NCBI RefSeq assembly: GCF_004570385.1
Contig: NZ_SPQL01000018.1
Location: 1 to 64,000, forward strand
DNA length: 64,000 bases
Source: Blastococcus sp. CT_GayMR19
GTDB taxonomy: Bacteria > Actinomycetota > Actinomycetes > Mycobacteriales > Geodermatophilaceae
Direction: 5' to 3'
Shown in pieces: positions 7,755-15,277 of this stretch. Numbering within the stretch: the stretch's first letter is position 1; each line of letters opens with the position of its first letter. The notes below the pieces were generated by a model that saw only the letters and a program-made list of their open reading frames with translations, was not told the DNA's origin and ran no database searches. A program made the translations under genes and the position numbers.

Positions 7755-9884
7755 TTGGCTCGACGAGGCCAGCGCCAGGCAGGCGCTCGCCGTGCGGCCC
7801 CGCGGAACCAGCGACGCGTCCGCGAGGGCGACGACGTCATCACCGTGCTCGCCCGTACCGTCCGTGAGGTCGAGGCAGCCGCCCGGCGCGGCCCCGTGAC
7901 GCCCGCCGTGCGCACCAAGTTCCAGGTGGTCGCCCAGCTGGTGCGCGAGGAGCACGCCCGGGTCCGGGCGGACGGGACCAGCAGCCAGAGCCACCGGGCC
8001 GAGCAGCTCAAGCGCCTCGACGGCATCGGGACGATCCTCGCCAAGACCGCCGTACGCGATCCCGCCCTCCTCTCGCTCCTCACCGGGGACGCCGTCGTCT
8101 CCGAGGCGGCCAGGTCTCTCAAGCGGGACATCCTGACCGCCGTCGGCATCGAGGCGGCCCCCGACGAGGCTCCGGCGGCACAGCCCGCTGCCGCCTCCGC
8201 CGCCCCCGAGCGCCGGGTCGTGCCGCAGTCGGTCGTCTCACGCCAGCTGGCCAACCCGTTCCTCGCCCCCGACTTCTCGTCCGCCCGGCCGACCACGACC
8301 CGTCCGCGCCGCCTCGCCGGGTGGGAGCTGCTCGGCCCGCTCCTCAGTTCCTTCGAGCGCGCCGGCAGCGGTGCCTCGACGTCCATGGCTCTGCCCACGC
8401 CGTCCTCCCTGCACGCGCCGGCCGGCCTCGAGCTGATGCCGCACCAGGCACAGGTCGTCGCCGCTGCCGCCGCCGGCCACCGGACCTTCCTGCTCGCCGA
8501 CGAGCCGGGCCTCGGCAAGACGGCTCAGGCGCTGCTCGCCGCCGAGGCGGCGACCGCCTACCCGCTGCTCGTGGTCGTGCCGAACGTCGTCAAGACCAAC
8601 TGGGCACGCGAGGCCGGCCTCTGGACGCCGCACCGCGCGGCGACCGTGATCCACGGCAACGGTGACACGATCGACGGCTTCGCCGACATCGTCGTCGTCA
8701 ACTACGAGGTGCTCGACCGCCACGTGGGATGGATCGGCGACTTCGGCTTCCGCGGCATGGTCGTCGACGAGGCGCACTTCATCAAGAACAAGACGTCGCA
8801 GCGCTCGCAGCACGTCCTGGAGCTCTCCGAGCGGATCCGGTCCCGCATCGCGCGTCCCCTGCTGATGGCGCTCACCGGCACCCCGCTGATCAACGACATC
8901 GAGGACTTCCGGGCCATCTGGCAGTTCCTCGGCTGGATCGACGAGACGCAGCCCCTGGCCGAGCTGATGGACGCGCTCGAGGAGACCGGCCGGACGCCCG
9001 CCGACCCGGGGTTCTACCCGGCCGCCCGCCAGTGCGTGGTCGACCTCGGCATCGTCCGACGCCGCAAGGTCGACGTGGCCGCCGACATCCCCGCCCGGCG
9101 CATCGCCGACCTCCCCGTCGAGCTCGACGAGAAGGCCGGACGGTCGATCCGGGCGGCCGAGCGCGAGCTCGTCCGCCGTCTGGTGTCGCGGTACGAGGGC
9201 GCACTCGCGAGGCGCGCGTCCGGTTCCGTGGCCGAAGGCATCGACCACGACCTCGTGCGCAGGGTGGCCAGGTCGGAGCTCAAGGACACGACCACCAAGA
9301 AGACCGGCGAGAACGTGTTCGGCATGATGCGACGCATCGGCCAGGCGAAGGCCGAGCTCGCCGCCGACTACGCGGCCCAGCTGGCCCGGAGCGCGGGCAA
9401 GGTGGTCTTCTTCGCCAAGCACGTCGACGTGATGGACGCCGCCGAGGAGAGCTTCGCCCGGCAGGGGATCCGCTTCTCGTCGATCCGTGGGGACCAGACG
9501 TCGACGTCGCGGCAGAAGCACATCGACGCCTTCGTGAACGATCCGGACGTCGCCGTCGCGGTCTGCTCCCTGACCGCGGCCGGCGTGGGTCTCAACCTGC
9601 AGGTGGCCTCGAACATCGTGCTCGCCGAGCTCTCCTGGACCCACGCGGAGCAGACCCAGGCCATCGACCGCAGCCACCGCATCGGTCAGGGAGAACCCGT
9701 CACCGCGTGGCGCATCATCGCCGCGCAGACGATCGACACCCGGATCACCGAGCTGATCGACAGCAAGGCGGGACTCGCCGCCAGGGCGCTCGACGGCTCG
9801 GAGGAGGAGGTGTCCTCGTCGGCCGACGTGCAGCTCGAGGCGCTCGTCGGGTTGCTGACGGACGCGTTGTCGGCGTCGCCCTGA
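7755..9884 (+). CDS. SNF2-family DNA-dependent ATPase/helicase
   Basis: A 709-residue SNF2/SWI2 ATPase. The core starts near residue 225: Walker A in DEPGLGKT (249-256), DEAH box in VVDEAHFIKN (338-341), the T-G-T-P motif III, and helicase motif VI in QAIDRSHRIGQ (635-645). About 220 N-terminal residues have no recognisable domain. The layout resembles SMARCAL1-like single-subunit remodellers, suggesting work on forked or damaged DNA or removal of DNA-bound protein; this is inference. TTG 7755 is preferred because AGGAGG lies 5 nt upstream; ATG 7737 would place that site inside the gene. No methylase, nuclease or known defence partner is adjacent. It follows a tRNA directly. Confidence 0.85.
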   Translation: MARRGQRQAGARRAAPRNQRRVREGDDVITVLARTVREVEAAARRGPVTPAVRTKFQVVAQLVREEHARVRADGTSSQSHRAEQLKRLDGIGTILAKTAVRDPALLSLLTGDAVVSEAARSLKRDILTAVGIEAAPDEAPAAQPAAASAAPERRVVPQSVVSRQLANPFLAPDFSSARPTTTRPRRLAGWELLGPLLSSFERAGSGASTSMALPTPSSLHAPAGLELMPHQAQVVAAAAAGHRTFLLADEPGLGKTAQALLAAEAATAYPLLVVVPNVVKTNWAREAGLWTPHRAATVIHGNGDTIDGFADIVVVNYEVLDRHVGWIGDFGFRGMVVDEAHFIKNKTSQRSQHVLELSERIRSRIARPLLMALTGTPLINDIEDFRAIWQFLGWIDETQPLAELMDALEETGRTPADPGFYPAARQCVVDLGIVRRRKVDVAADIPARRIADLPVELDEKAGRSIRAAERELVRRLVSRYEGALARRASGSVAEGIDHDLVRRVARSELKDTTTKKTGENVFGMMRRIGQAKAELAADYAAQLARSAGKVVFFAKHVDVMDAAEESFARQGIRFSSIRGDQTSTSRQKHIDAFVNDPDVAVAVCSLTAAGVGLNLQVASNIVLAELSWTHAEQTQAIDRSHRIGQGEPVTAWRIIAAQTIDTRITELIDSKAGLAARALDGSEEEVSSSADVQLEALVGLLTDALSASP

Positions 9885-9896
9885 CCACCCGCAGCC

Positions 9897-10718
9897 TCAC
9901 CGGCCGGACCGACCGCTCCCGACGCGGGAACCGGCCGCGGTACGCGGGATCGGCAGGAGCGGAATGTCGCCGGTGGCGCCGTCCTCGGGCGCAGGGCTCC
10001 CGGAACGCACCGGCCGCAGCAGGACGACGAGGCCCAGGGCGGCGACCCACAGCCCCCAGCCGGTGCTGCCGATCAGGCCGCCCAGGTCCCAGACCGGGAA
10101 TCCCGGGACGGCGGTGGCGAGGATGTCGCCCTGGTTGGTCAGGTAGAGCGCGCTGACGACGAGCCCGACGGCGCCGAGCCAGCGGGGCAGCACCCCGGTG
10201 CGCAGGATGATCACGCTCACGGTGACCGACCAGACGATCACCAGCAACTGGCCCAGGTGCTCACCGAGCAGCGCGCCGCCGAACTGGTGCTGCGCGACCC
10301 AGGCGGCATCCACCGCGGCCCGCGTGGCGGCGTCTCCGGTGACGTAGGAGTCGGCCAGCGGCGGCACGACGAACACCCAGCGCAGGAATCCGATGAGGCT
10401 GAGCACGACGGACGTGGCGCCCAGGTACGTGGCCACCCGCAGCGCCGGATCGCCGCGCCGGCCCAGGGCCCCGGGCAGCAGCAGGATCGGGACGACCAGG
10501 ATCGCGTAGGTCCAGGCGGTGGCGAACCAGGTCCAGACGAGGCTCGTCCCGCCGGCGACGAAGGCCGGCAGCACCACATCGGCGGGTTCGCGGAGGATGT
10601 CCGGCCAGTCGAAGGTCGAGGAGAGCACCGTCGCCGCCCCGGCGAACGCGAGGGCGCCGGCCACGAAGAGTCCGCCGGTGGTGCGGCGGAGACCGCCGGT
10701 GGGGATGGACGTGGTCAT
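9897..10718 (-). CDS. DUF4386-like integral membrane protein
   Basis: A 273-residue protein with about six hydrophobic segments, resembling the DUF4386 family of uncharacterised membrane proteins. The C-terminus (about residues 240-273) is hydrophilic and Arg/Gly-rich. ATG 10718 has AGGAGG 7 nt upstream on the coding strand. It is divergent from a TetR regulator, with two copies of a palindromic operator in the 90-bp gap, so it is very likely the repressor's target. DUF4386/TetR pairs recur in actinobacteria, but the transported or sensed compound is unknown. Confidence 0.8.
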   Translation of the reverse strand: MTTSIPTGGLRRTTGGLFVAGALAFAGAATVLSSTFDWPDILREPADVVLPAFVAGGTSLVWTWFATAWTYAILVVPILLLPGALGRRGDPALRVATYLGATSVVLSLIGFLRWVFVVPPLADSYVTGDAATRAAVDAAWVAQHQFGGALLGEHLGQLLVIVWSVTVSVIILRTGVLPRWLGAVGLVVSALYLTNQGDILATAVPGFPVWDLGGLIGSTGWGLWVAALGLVVLLRPVRSGSPAPEDGATGDIPLLPIPRTAAGSRVGSGRSGR

Positions 10719-10729
10719 CGAAGACCTCC

Positions 10730-10742
10730 TGTACGGCGTACA
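10730..10742. promoter_or_regulatory. TetR operator, copy 1 (TGTACGGCGTACA)
   Basis: A 13-bp near-perfect palindrome with arms TGTAC and GTACA, 12 bp upstream of the DUF4386-like gene. The identical 13-mer recurs 18 bp away. Confidence 0.75.
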
Positions 10743-10747
10743 GAGTT

Positions 10748-10760
10748 TGTACGGCGTACA
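10748..10760. promoter_or_regulatory. TetR operator, copy 2 (TGTACGGCGTACA)
   Basis: Exact repeat of copy 1 at 18 bp, close to two helical turns, so two repressor dimers could bind nearly the same DNA face. It lies between the divergent start codons and could control both genes. Confidence 0.75.
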
Positions 10761-10808
10761 GGGAGCGTCTACCCTGTGCTGAGCCACGTCAAGGGGGAGC
10801 GCTCACCG

Positions 10809-11546
10809 ATGTCCGAAGCCATGCCCGAGCCGGCCGAGCGGCGGCGTCCCGGTCCGCGACGGGCCCTCGCCGAGGCCGAGATCCTCGATGCGGCGCTGGG
10901 CCTGCTGGACGAGGGCGGACCGGATGCGGCGTCCGTGCGCGGTATCGCCGCGCGGGTCGGGGTCGCCCCGAACGCCGTCTACACCTACTTCCCCGACAAG
11001 GCCGCCGTGGTCAGGGCGCTCGTCGAGCGACTGCTGGGGGAGGTCGACCACGACGTCTTCGCCGACCGCGAGCAGCCGTGGCGGGAACGCGTGGAAGCCC
11101 TGGCCGTCGAGCTGCGGACACGACTGTCCGCACACCCGGGTGCCGTCCCCCTGATGATCGGCGGGCCGATGGACGGGCCGAACGCGCTCGCGCTCAACGA
11201 GCGGCTCCTGCAGCTGCTGTCCGACGCGGGACTCGACGGCGGTGACGCCGCGCGGGCGTCCTACCTGCTCCTCGTCTACGTGTTCGGGTCGATCGCCCTC
11301 GAGGTCGCCGACGTGCACGGGCCCGGCCCCCTGCCGCCGGAGGCGGAGCGGATCACCGTCCGTCGCGGTGTGTTCGCGGCGATCCCGGCCGACGCCTATC
11401 CCCGCAGTGCGGCAGCAGCGGCAACCATGGCCGGCTACATCTCCACCGAGCAGTACCTCTGGGGCCTCCGCCGGACGCTCGACGGCATCACCGCGCCGGG
11501 GGCGAGCCGGCGGACCCGCGCCCGGGACGTGGTAGGCCAGAACTGA
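10809..11546 (+). CDS. TetR/AcrR family transcriptional regulator
   Basis: A 245-residue regulator. After a short Pro/Arg-rich lead, residues 22-70 form the TetR helix-turn-helix, with recognition-helix region VAPNAVYTYFPDK. The rest is a helical ligand-binding and dimerisation domain. ATG 10809 follows a purine-rich AAGGGGGAG. Divergent orientation and two TGTACGGCGTACA palindromes in the shared promoter indicate autoregulation and repression of the DUF4386-like gene. The inducer is unknown. Confidence 0.9.
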   Translation: MSEAMPEPAERRRPGPRRALAEAEILDAALGLLDEGGPDAASVRGIAARVGVAPNAVYTYFPDKAAVVRALVERLLGEVDHDVFADREQPWRERVEALAVELRTRLSAHPGAVPLMIGGPMDGPNALALNERLLQLLSDAGLDGGDAARASYLLLVYVFGSIALEVADVHGPGPLPPEAERITVRRGVFAAIPADAYPRSAAAAATMAGYISTEQYLWGLRRTLDGITAPGASRRTRARDVVGQN

Positions 11547-11574
11547 CCGCGCCGCGCGGGCGTCACCGCCGCAG

Positions 11575-12051
11575 TCAGACGGCGCTGAGGTACGCCTTGC
11601 GCCGTTCGGGGTGATCGGTGGTGAAGCGCCGCTCGGGCGAGCTCTCCGGAGCGGGCCGCCGGGCCGGCTCCCAGCGCGGGCGCTCGGGCTGCTCGCTGCG
11701 GCCCGGAGGCGGCGTGCGGACGTGCTCCGGCGACCGCGGGCGGGTGCGCAGACCGGCAAGGAGCACGTGCGGGCGGGTGGCGTCGGCCTCGTCGGGGATG
11801 GCCGTGGCCGGCAGGGAGTCGCCCACCGTGCGACGGGGCGGGTTGGCCGGGTCGGGGAGGCGCAGCTCCGCCAGGTCCTTCCAGGCCGAGTGGCGCAGGC
11901 GGTCGACGACGCAGCGGACCCGCGCGACCACGCGCCCGTCGGCGTCGTGCCGCCAGCCCAGCAGTTCGCCGGAGTACCAGATGCCGCGGTGGTGGATCTC
12001 CACCGGCTGCGGCTCACCGGCGAACGCCCTCGTTCCACCGTCCCCAGCCAC
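11575..12051 (-). CDS. Hypothetical protein with basic, Pro/Arg-rich C-terminus
   Basis: A 158-residue protein not assigned to a named family. The N-terminal half (to about residue 75) is compact: VEIHHRGIWYSGELLGWRHD, then VVARVRCVVDRLRHSAWKD, suggesting a small beta-barrel-like fold. The second half is rich in Pro, Arg and Glu and probably disordered. Start GTG 12051 is chosen by coding potential and lacks a strong ribosome site. It is convergent with the TetR gene and divergent from tRNA-fMet copy 2. An upstream extension of this frame across the tRNA is an artefact. Confidence 0.6.
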   Translation of the reverse strand: MAGDGGTRAFAGEPQPVEIHHRGIWYSGELLGWRHDADGRVVARVRCVVDRLRHSAWKDLAELRLPDPANPPRRTVGDSLPATAIPDEADATRPHVLLAGLRTRPRSPEHVRTPPPGRSEQPERPRWEPARRPAPESSPERRFTTDHPERRKAYLSAV

Positions 12052-12162
12052 GTGCCGGACTCTAGGCGGAGCGCCGCCGCCCGCAGGGGAAGGCGCGCGC
12101 GCCTGGGACTCGTGTGACGGGGCTGTCACACCGACCCCACCGGAGGCCCGTCCGGGGCCGTG

Positions 12163-12168
12163 TAGGCT
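12163..12168 (+). promoter_or_regulatory. Putative -10 element of tRNA-fMet copy 2
   Basis: TAGGCT ends 11 nt before the tRNA, matching the TAGGGT placement at copy 1 (12 nt). Confidence 0.5.
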
Positions 12169-12179
12169 GGTGCTACCGA

Positions 12180-12253
12180 CGCGGGGTGGAGCAGCTCGGT
12201 AGCTCGCTGGGCTCATAACCCAGAGGTCGCAGGTTCGAATCCTGCCCCCGCTA
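12180..12253 (+). tRNA. Initiator tRNA-fMet (CAU), copy 2, CCA not encoded
   Basis: Identical over all 74 nt to copy 1 at 7485, with the same initiator hallmarks (three G-C pairs in the anticodon stem, C1-U72 mismatch). Here the sequence after A73 is CTC, so CCA must be added enzymatically. A hairpin terminator follows at 12289. Confidence 0.96.
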
Positions 12254-12288
12254 CTCGACACGGTCCGGGATCCGGTCCGTAGCGACGG

Positions 12289-12323
12289 GAACCGGCGCAA
12301 TCGCGCCGGTTCTCGTCGTTTCT
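12289..12323 (+). terminator. Terminator of tRNA-fMet copy 2
   Basis: A perfect 10-bp stem (12289-12298 with 12303-12312), loop AATC, followed by TCGTCGTTTCT. Its sequence differs from the terminator of copy 1, so the flanks of the two tRNAs are not duplicated. Confidence 0.75.
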
Positions 12324-12463
12324 GCGGCCGGTATCCGTAGGTCTCACCTCGCGGCGGCCGCTGGTCAGCAGTGGGCCTGAGGCTGCTGGGCGGTTCGGGG
12401 TGGAGACACGGTAGCCGCGCCCCGACGATCCTCGACCTGTACCGGGACATCCGTCCTGACGCT

Positions 12464-12871
12464 CTACTCCCGGCCGCCCCCCGGCGGGAAGGCGTGGAAC
12501 GACACGGTTTCACTCACCAGCATCCCCACGGAGATGAGGTTGGCGAGCGGCGCCCCGCCGGAGAGCGACACGACGGTTGCCGTGGCCGCTGCGGTGAGTC
12601 CCCCGGAGGAGATCTGCGAGGCGTACACCCACACGACCGTGGCCGCGATCAGCTGCAGGTCCGCCACGAGGCTGGTGGCCAGATGCACTGCACCGACATG
12701 AGTCCGGTCGCCGAACTTGAGACACGTGGCGATCAGGTTGATCACCACGGCTGCGAAGAGTTCGTACTCGTTGTGGACCGCGGGGTCGGAGATGTCACCG
12801 ACGAAGAAGCCGAAGTTCATCGTCGCGGCGAGCAGTACGAAGAAGCCGAAGACGACCTTGCCGAGGTTCAT
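12464..12871 (-). CDS. DUF6394-like four-helix membrane protein
   Basis: A 135-residue membrane protein with about four hydrophobic segments, beginning MNLGKVVFGFFVLLAATMNF. The FFVGDISDPAVHNEYELFAAVV region fits the DUF6394 family, whose members occur near potassium-transport genes. ATG 12871 replaces a longer upstream frame because the family-like sequence starts there. It is the last gene of a same-strand block with trkA, trkH and an APC permease, so a role in ion homeostasis is plausible but unproven. Confidence 0.75.
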   Translation of the reverse strand: MNLGKVVFGFFVLLAATMNFGFFVGDISDPAVHNEYELFAAVVINLIATCLKFGDRTHVGAVHLATSLVADLQLIAATVVWVYASQISSGGLTAAATATVVSLSGGAPLANLISVGMLVSETVSFHAFPPGGGRE

Positions 12872-13001
12872 GCGACTCCACCCGGCTCCGGAACTCGGCG
12901 CACGACGGCCGTCGAGCACGGTGCCCGCGTCGGGCCTTCGGCAGCAGCCCGGGCCGGCCCTGCGTGCCCGCCGCGCCCTTCTCGGGCCGGACGCGGCTCG
13001 C

Positions 13002-13193
13002 TCAACGGAGGATCCCAGCTCCCAGCAAGGCCAGGACGAGCCCGGCGACGAACAGGGTGGTCCGGATGATCACGTGTCTCGGGGCGTGTTCCGCGGGCAG
13101 GGCGACGTAGTGGAGGTAGCCCGCATAGGCCACGAGCGCCAGACCGGACGTCATCATCGCGATCGCGAGGAAGGCGCGAAGGCTCTCATCCAC
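13002..13193 (-). CDS. Small membrane protein (two TM segments)
   Basis: A 63-residue protein with hydrophobic helices at about residues 7-28 and 42-62, joined by a short loop HYVALPAEHAPRHV containing three His. No named family is recognised. It starts 27 nt after the trkA stop on the same strand and is probably co-transcribed. It could be a small accessory subunit of the Trk system; this is inference from position alone. Confidence 0.6.
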   Translation of the reverse strand: MDESLRAFLAIAMMTSGLALVAYAGYLHYVALPAEHAPRHVIIRTTLFVAGLVLALLGAGILR

Positions 13194-13220
13194 GTCGACG
13201 ACCTCGCCCGAGGACGTCGT

Positions 13221-13883
13221 TCACTGCAGCTCCACGAAGCGTTCGACGTCGGCGGGGCGGCCGGCGATCACGATCTCGGCCCCGTAGGAGAGGACCGTCT
13301 CGTACCCGGCATGTGAGTACGACGTCTGGTTCTCCGGCTTGACCGAGACCACGGTGACGTGGTGCTTCTTGCGCAGGCCGGACTCACCCAGCGGCACGCC
13401 GACGAGCTCCTTCGGCGGCTTGGTCTTCGCGAACACCCACTGCGGATCGAGCTCCACCCAGTCCAGCAGCCTTCCGGAGACCAGGTGGGCGATCCGTTCC
13501 CCCATGTCCTGCTCGGGGAAGACGACGTGGTGAGCGCCCACGCGTTCGAGGATGCTGGCCTGCTGGCGGCTGACGGCCTTGGCCCAGATGTCGCGGATCT
13601 CCAGCTCGGCCAGCAGCGCGGTGGTGAGAATGCTGGCCTCCAGGTCGTTGCCGATCGCGACCACGGCCCGGTTGAAGTCGCCGATGCCGATTTCGCGCAG
13701 CGCGTCGGGGTCGGTGGAGTCGGCGACGACGATCTGGCCGAGCTGTCCGGAGAGCCGCTGAACGATGTCGGGGCGGCTGTCGACGGCGAGCACCTCGGTG
13801 CCGCCGCGGGCCAGTTCCAGGGCGAGCGCGGTGCCGAACCGGCCGAGGCCGATCACGGCGACGGGTTCCTTGTGGCTAGCCAA
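13221..13883 (-). CDS. trkA: TrkA/KtrA-type potassium channel regulatory subunit (RCK)
   Basis: A 220-residue cytoplasmic gating subunit for TrkH/KtrB. The N-terminal RCK domain has the Rossmann motif GLGRFG with an Asp at the end of strand 2 (AVDSRPD) for nucleotide ribose binding; the C-terminal RCK_C domain covers about residues 140-220. One RCK module matches the Ktr type rather than the double E. coli TrkA. The TTG start at 13883 overlaps the trkH stop by 8 nt and has GGAGAGGA just upstream, so the two are translationally coupled. Confidence 0.92.
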   Translation of the reverse strand: MASHKEPVAVIGLGRFGTALALELARGGTEVLAVDSRPDIVQRLSGQLGQIVVADSTDPDALREIGIGDFNRAVVAIGNDLEASILTTALLAELEIRDIWAKAVSRQQASILERVGAHHVVFPEQDMGERIAHLVSGRLLDWVELDPQWVFAKTKPPKELVGVPLGESGLRKKHHVTVVSVKPENQTSYSHAGYETVLSYGAEIVIAGRPADVERFVELQ

Positions 13884-15246
13884 CGATGGTCCTCTCCTCG
13901 GGGAGCTGGTGGCGGCGAGCGCGCTCGCGCAGCGCCAGCCCCGACGCCAGGGTGAGCGGCCCGATCCGGCCGATGTACATGAGCAGCACCAACAGAACTT
14001 GCGCAGTTGTCGGCAGGTCGGCGGTGATGCCGGTGGACAGCCCGACGGTGGCGAACGCGGAGATCACCTCGAACAGCACCTGGTCCAGGCTGAAGTCGCT
14101 GAGCGCCTCCATCAGGAACGTGGCGACGGCGACCAGGCCGATGCCGAGCAGCGCGATGGCCAGCGCCTGACGCTGGTTGGTGCCCGGCACCCGGCGGCGG
14201 CCCACCTCGACGTCGGGGTCACCGCGCATCTCCGCCCAAAGCACGTAGGCCAGCAATCCGAAGGTGGTGACCTTGATGCCGCCGGCGGTGCCGGCGGAGC
14301 CGCCGCCGATGAACATGAGGGCGTCGGTGAACAGCAGCGTCTCCGGCGCGAATGCGGCGATGTCGAGGTTGTTGAAGCCGGCGGTGCGGGGCATGACCCC
14401 GGCGACGAAGGCCGCCAGCAGGCGGTCCCCAGTCCCCAGCCCACCGAGCGTGTCGGGGTTGCGTCCCTCGAACACCAGCATCCCGGCCCAGCCGAGCAGG
14501 AGCAGGACGACGGTGACGACGACGGTGATGCGGGTCAGGACCGACCACGTCTTCGGCCGCCGCCAGTTGCGGGCCAGTTCGAACACCACCGGGAACCCCA
14601 GCCCGCCGACGATGACCGCCGCGGCGATCGGCAGGCTGATCCATGGATCGCCGGCGAACCCGATGAGGTTGTCCCTGTACGGGGAGAACCCGGCGTTGTT
14701 GAAGGCCGAGACGGAGTGGAACACGCCGTCGTAGAGCGCGGCCGACAGTGAATCGTGGTAGGCGAGCGCGAAGCGGACCGCCAGCACCGTCGCGATCACC
14801 GCTTCGGTGGCCAGGCTGAACATCACGACACGACCGACGACCCGGCGGACGTCCGAGGGGGACAGTGCCTTCGTCTCCGCCTGCGCGATCAGGCGCGCCC
14901 GCAGACCCAGCCGCCGCGAGAGCAGCAGCGCCAGCAGGGTGGCCAACGTCATGATGCCCAGCCCGCCGACCTGGATGCAGAGCAGGATCACGGCCTGCCC
15001 GAACCCCGACCAGTAGGTGCCGGTGTCCACGGTCACCAGCCCGGTGACGCAGACCGACGACGTGGCGTGGAACAACGCGGTCAGGAAGTCGGCTCGTCCG
15101 GGGCCGGCCGTGGCGATCGGCAGGGACAGCAGCCCGGTGCCGATCGCGACCGCCGCGGCGAACGCGGCGGCGATCACCCGCCCCGGGTGCCGAAAGCCCC
15201 TGGCGGTGCGGGATCGGCTGTCTCGACGGTGCAGCGCCTGGGTCAC
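13876..15246 (-). CDS. trkH: TrkH/KtrB family potassium-transporting subunit
   Basis: A 456-residue membrane protein carrying the four M-P-M repeats of the Trk/Ktr/HKT superfamily. Filter-loop segments are visible in order: TSSVCVTGL, AFNNAGFS, RTAGFNNLD and ATVGLSTG, with the filter glycines present. Predicted K+ (possibly Na+-coupled) uptake at the plasma membrane, gated by the adjacent TrkA. GTG 15246 is the best start available; its ribosome site is weak, and it lies 31 nt after the APC permease gene, so coupling with that gene is likely. Confidence 0.92.
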   Translation of the reverse strand: MTQALHRRDSRSRTARGFRHPGRVIAAAFAAAVAIGTGLLSLPIATAGPGRADFLTALFHATSSVCVTGLVTVDTGTYWSGFGQAVILLCIQVGGLGIMTLATLLALLLSRRLGLRARLIAQAETKALSPSDVRRVVGRVVMFSLATEAVIATVLAVRFALAYHDSLSAALYDGVFHSVSAFNNAGFSPYRDNLIGFAGDPWISLPIAAAVIVGGLGFPVVFELARNWRRPKTWSVLTRITVVVTVVLLLLGWAGMLVFEGRNPDTLGGLGTGDRLLAAFVAGVMPRTAGFNNLDIAAFAPETLLFTDALMFIGGGSAGTAGGIKVTTFGLLAYVLWAEMRGDPDVEVGRRRVPGTNQRQALAIALLGIGLVAVATFLMEALSDFSLDQVLFEVISAFATVGLSTGITADLPTTAQVLLVLLMYIGRIGPLTLASGLALRERARRHQLPEERTIVG

Positions 15247-15277
15247 CGCGGTCCCGCGCGTGGCCTGCGGAACACGC

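Noticed and set aside
7485-12253. Integrative element between the tRNA copies
   Set aside because: No integrase, excisionase, relaxase or transposase is present and the cargo has normal codon bias, so only a possible cassette is reported, not a mobile element.
12051-12513. N-terminal extension of the unknown minus-strand gene containing RIRTCDLWVMSPASYRAAPPRVG-type peptide
   Set aside because: This peptide is the antisense translation of tRNA-fMet copy 2 and is not protein-coding; the gene start is placed at 12051.
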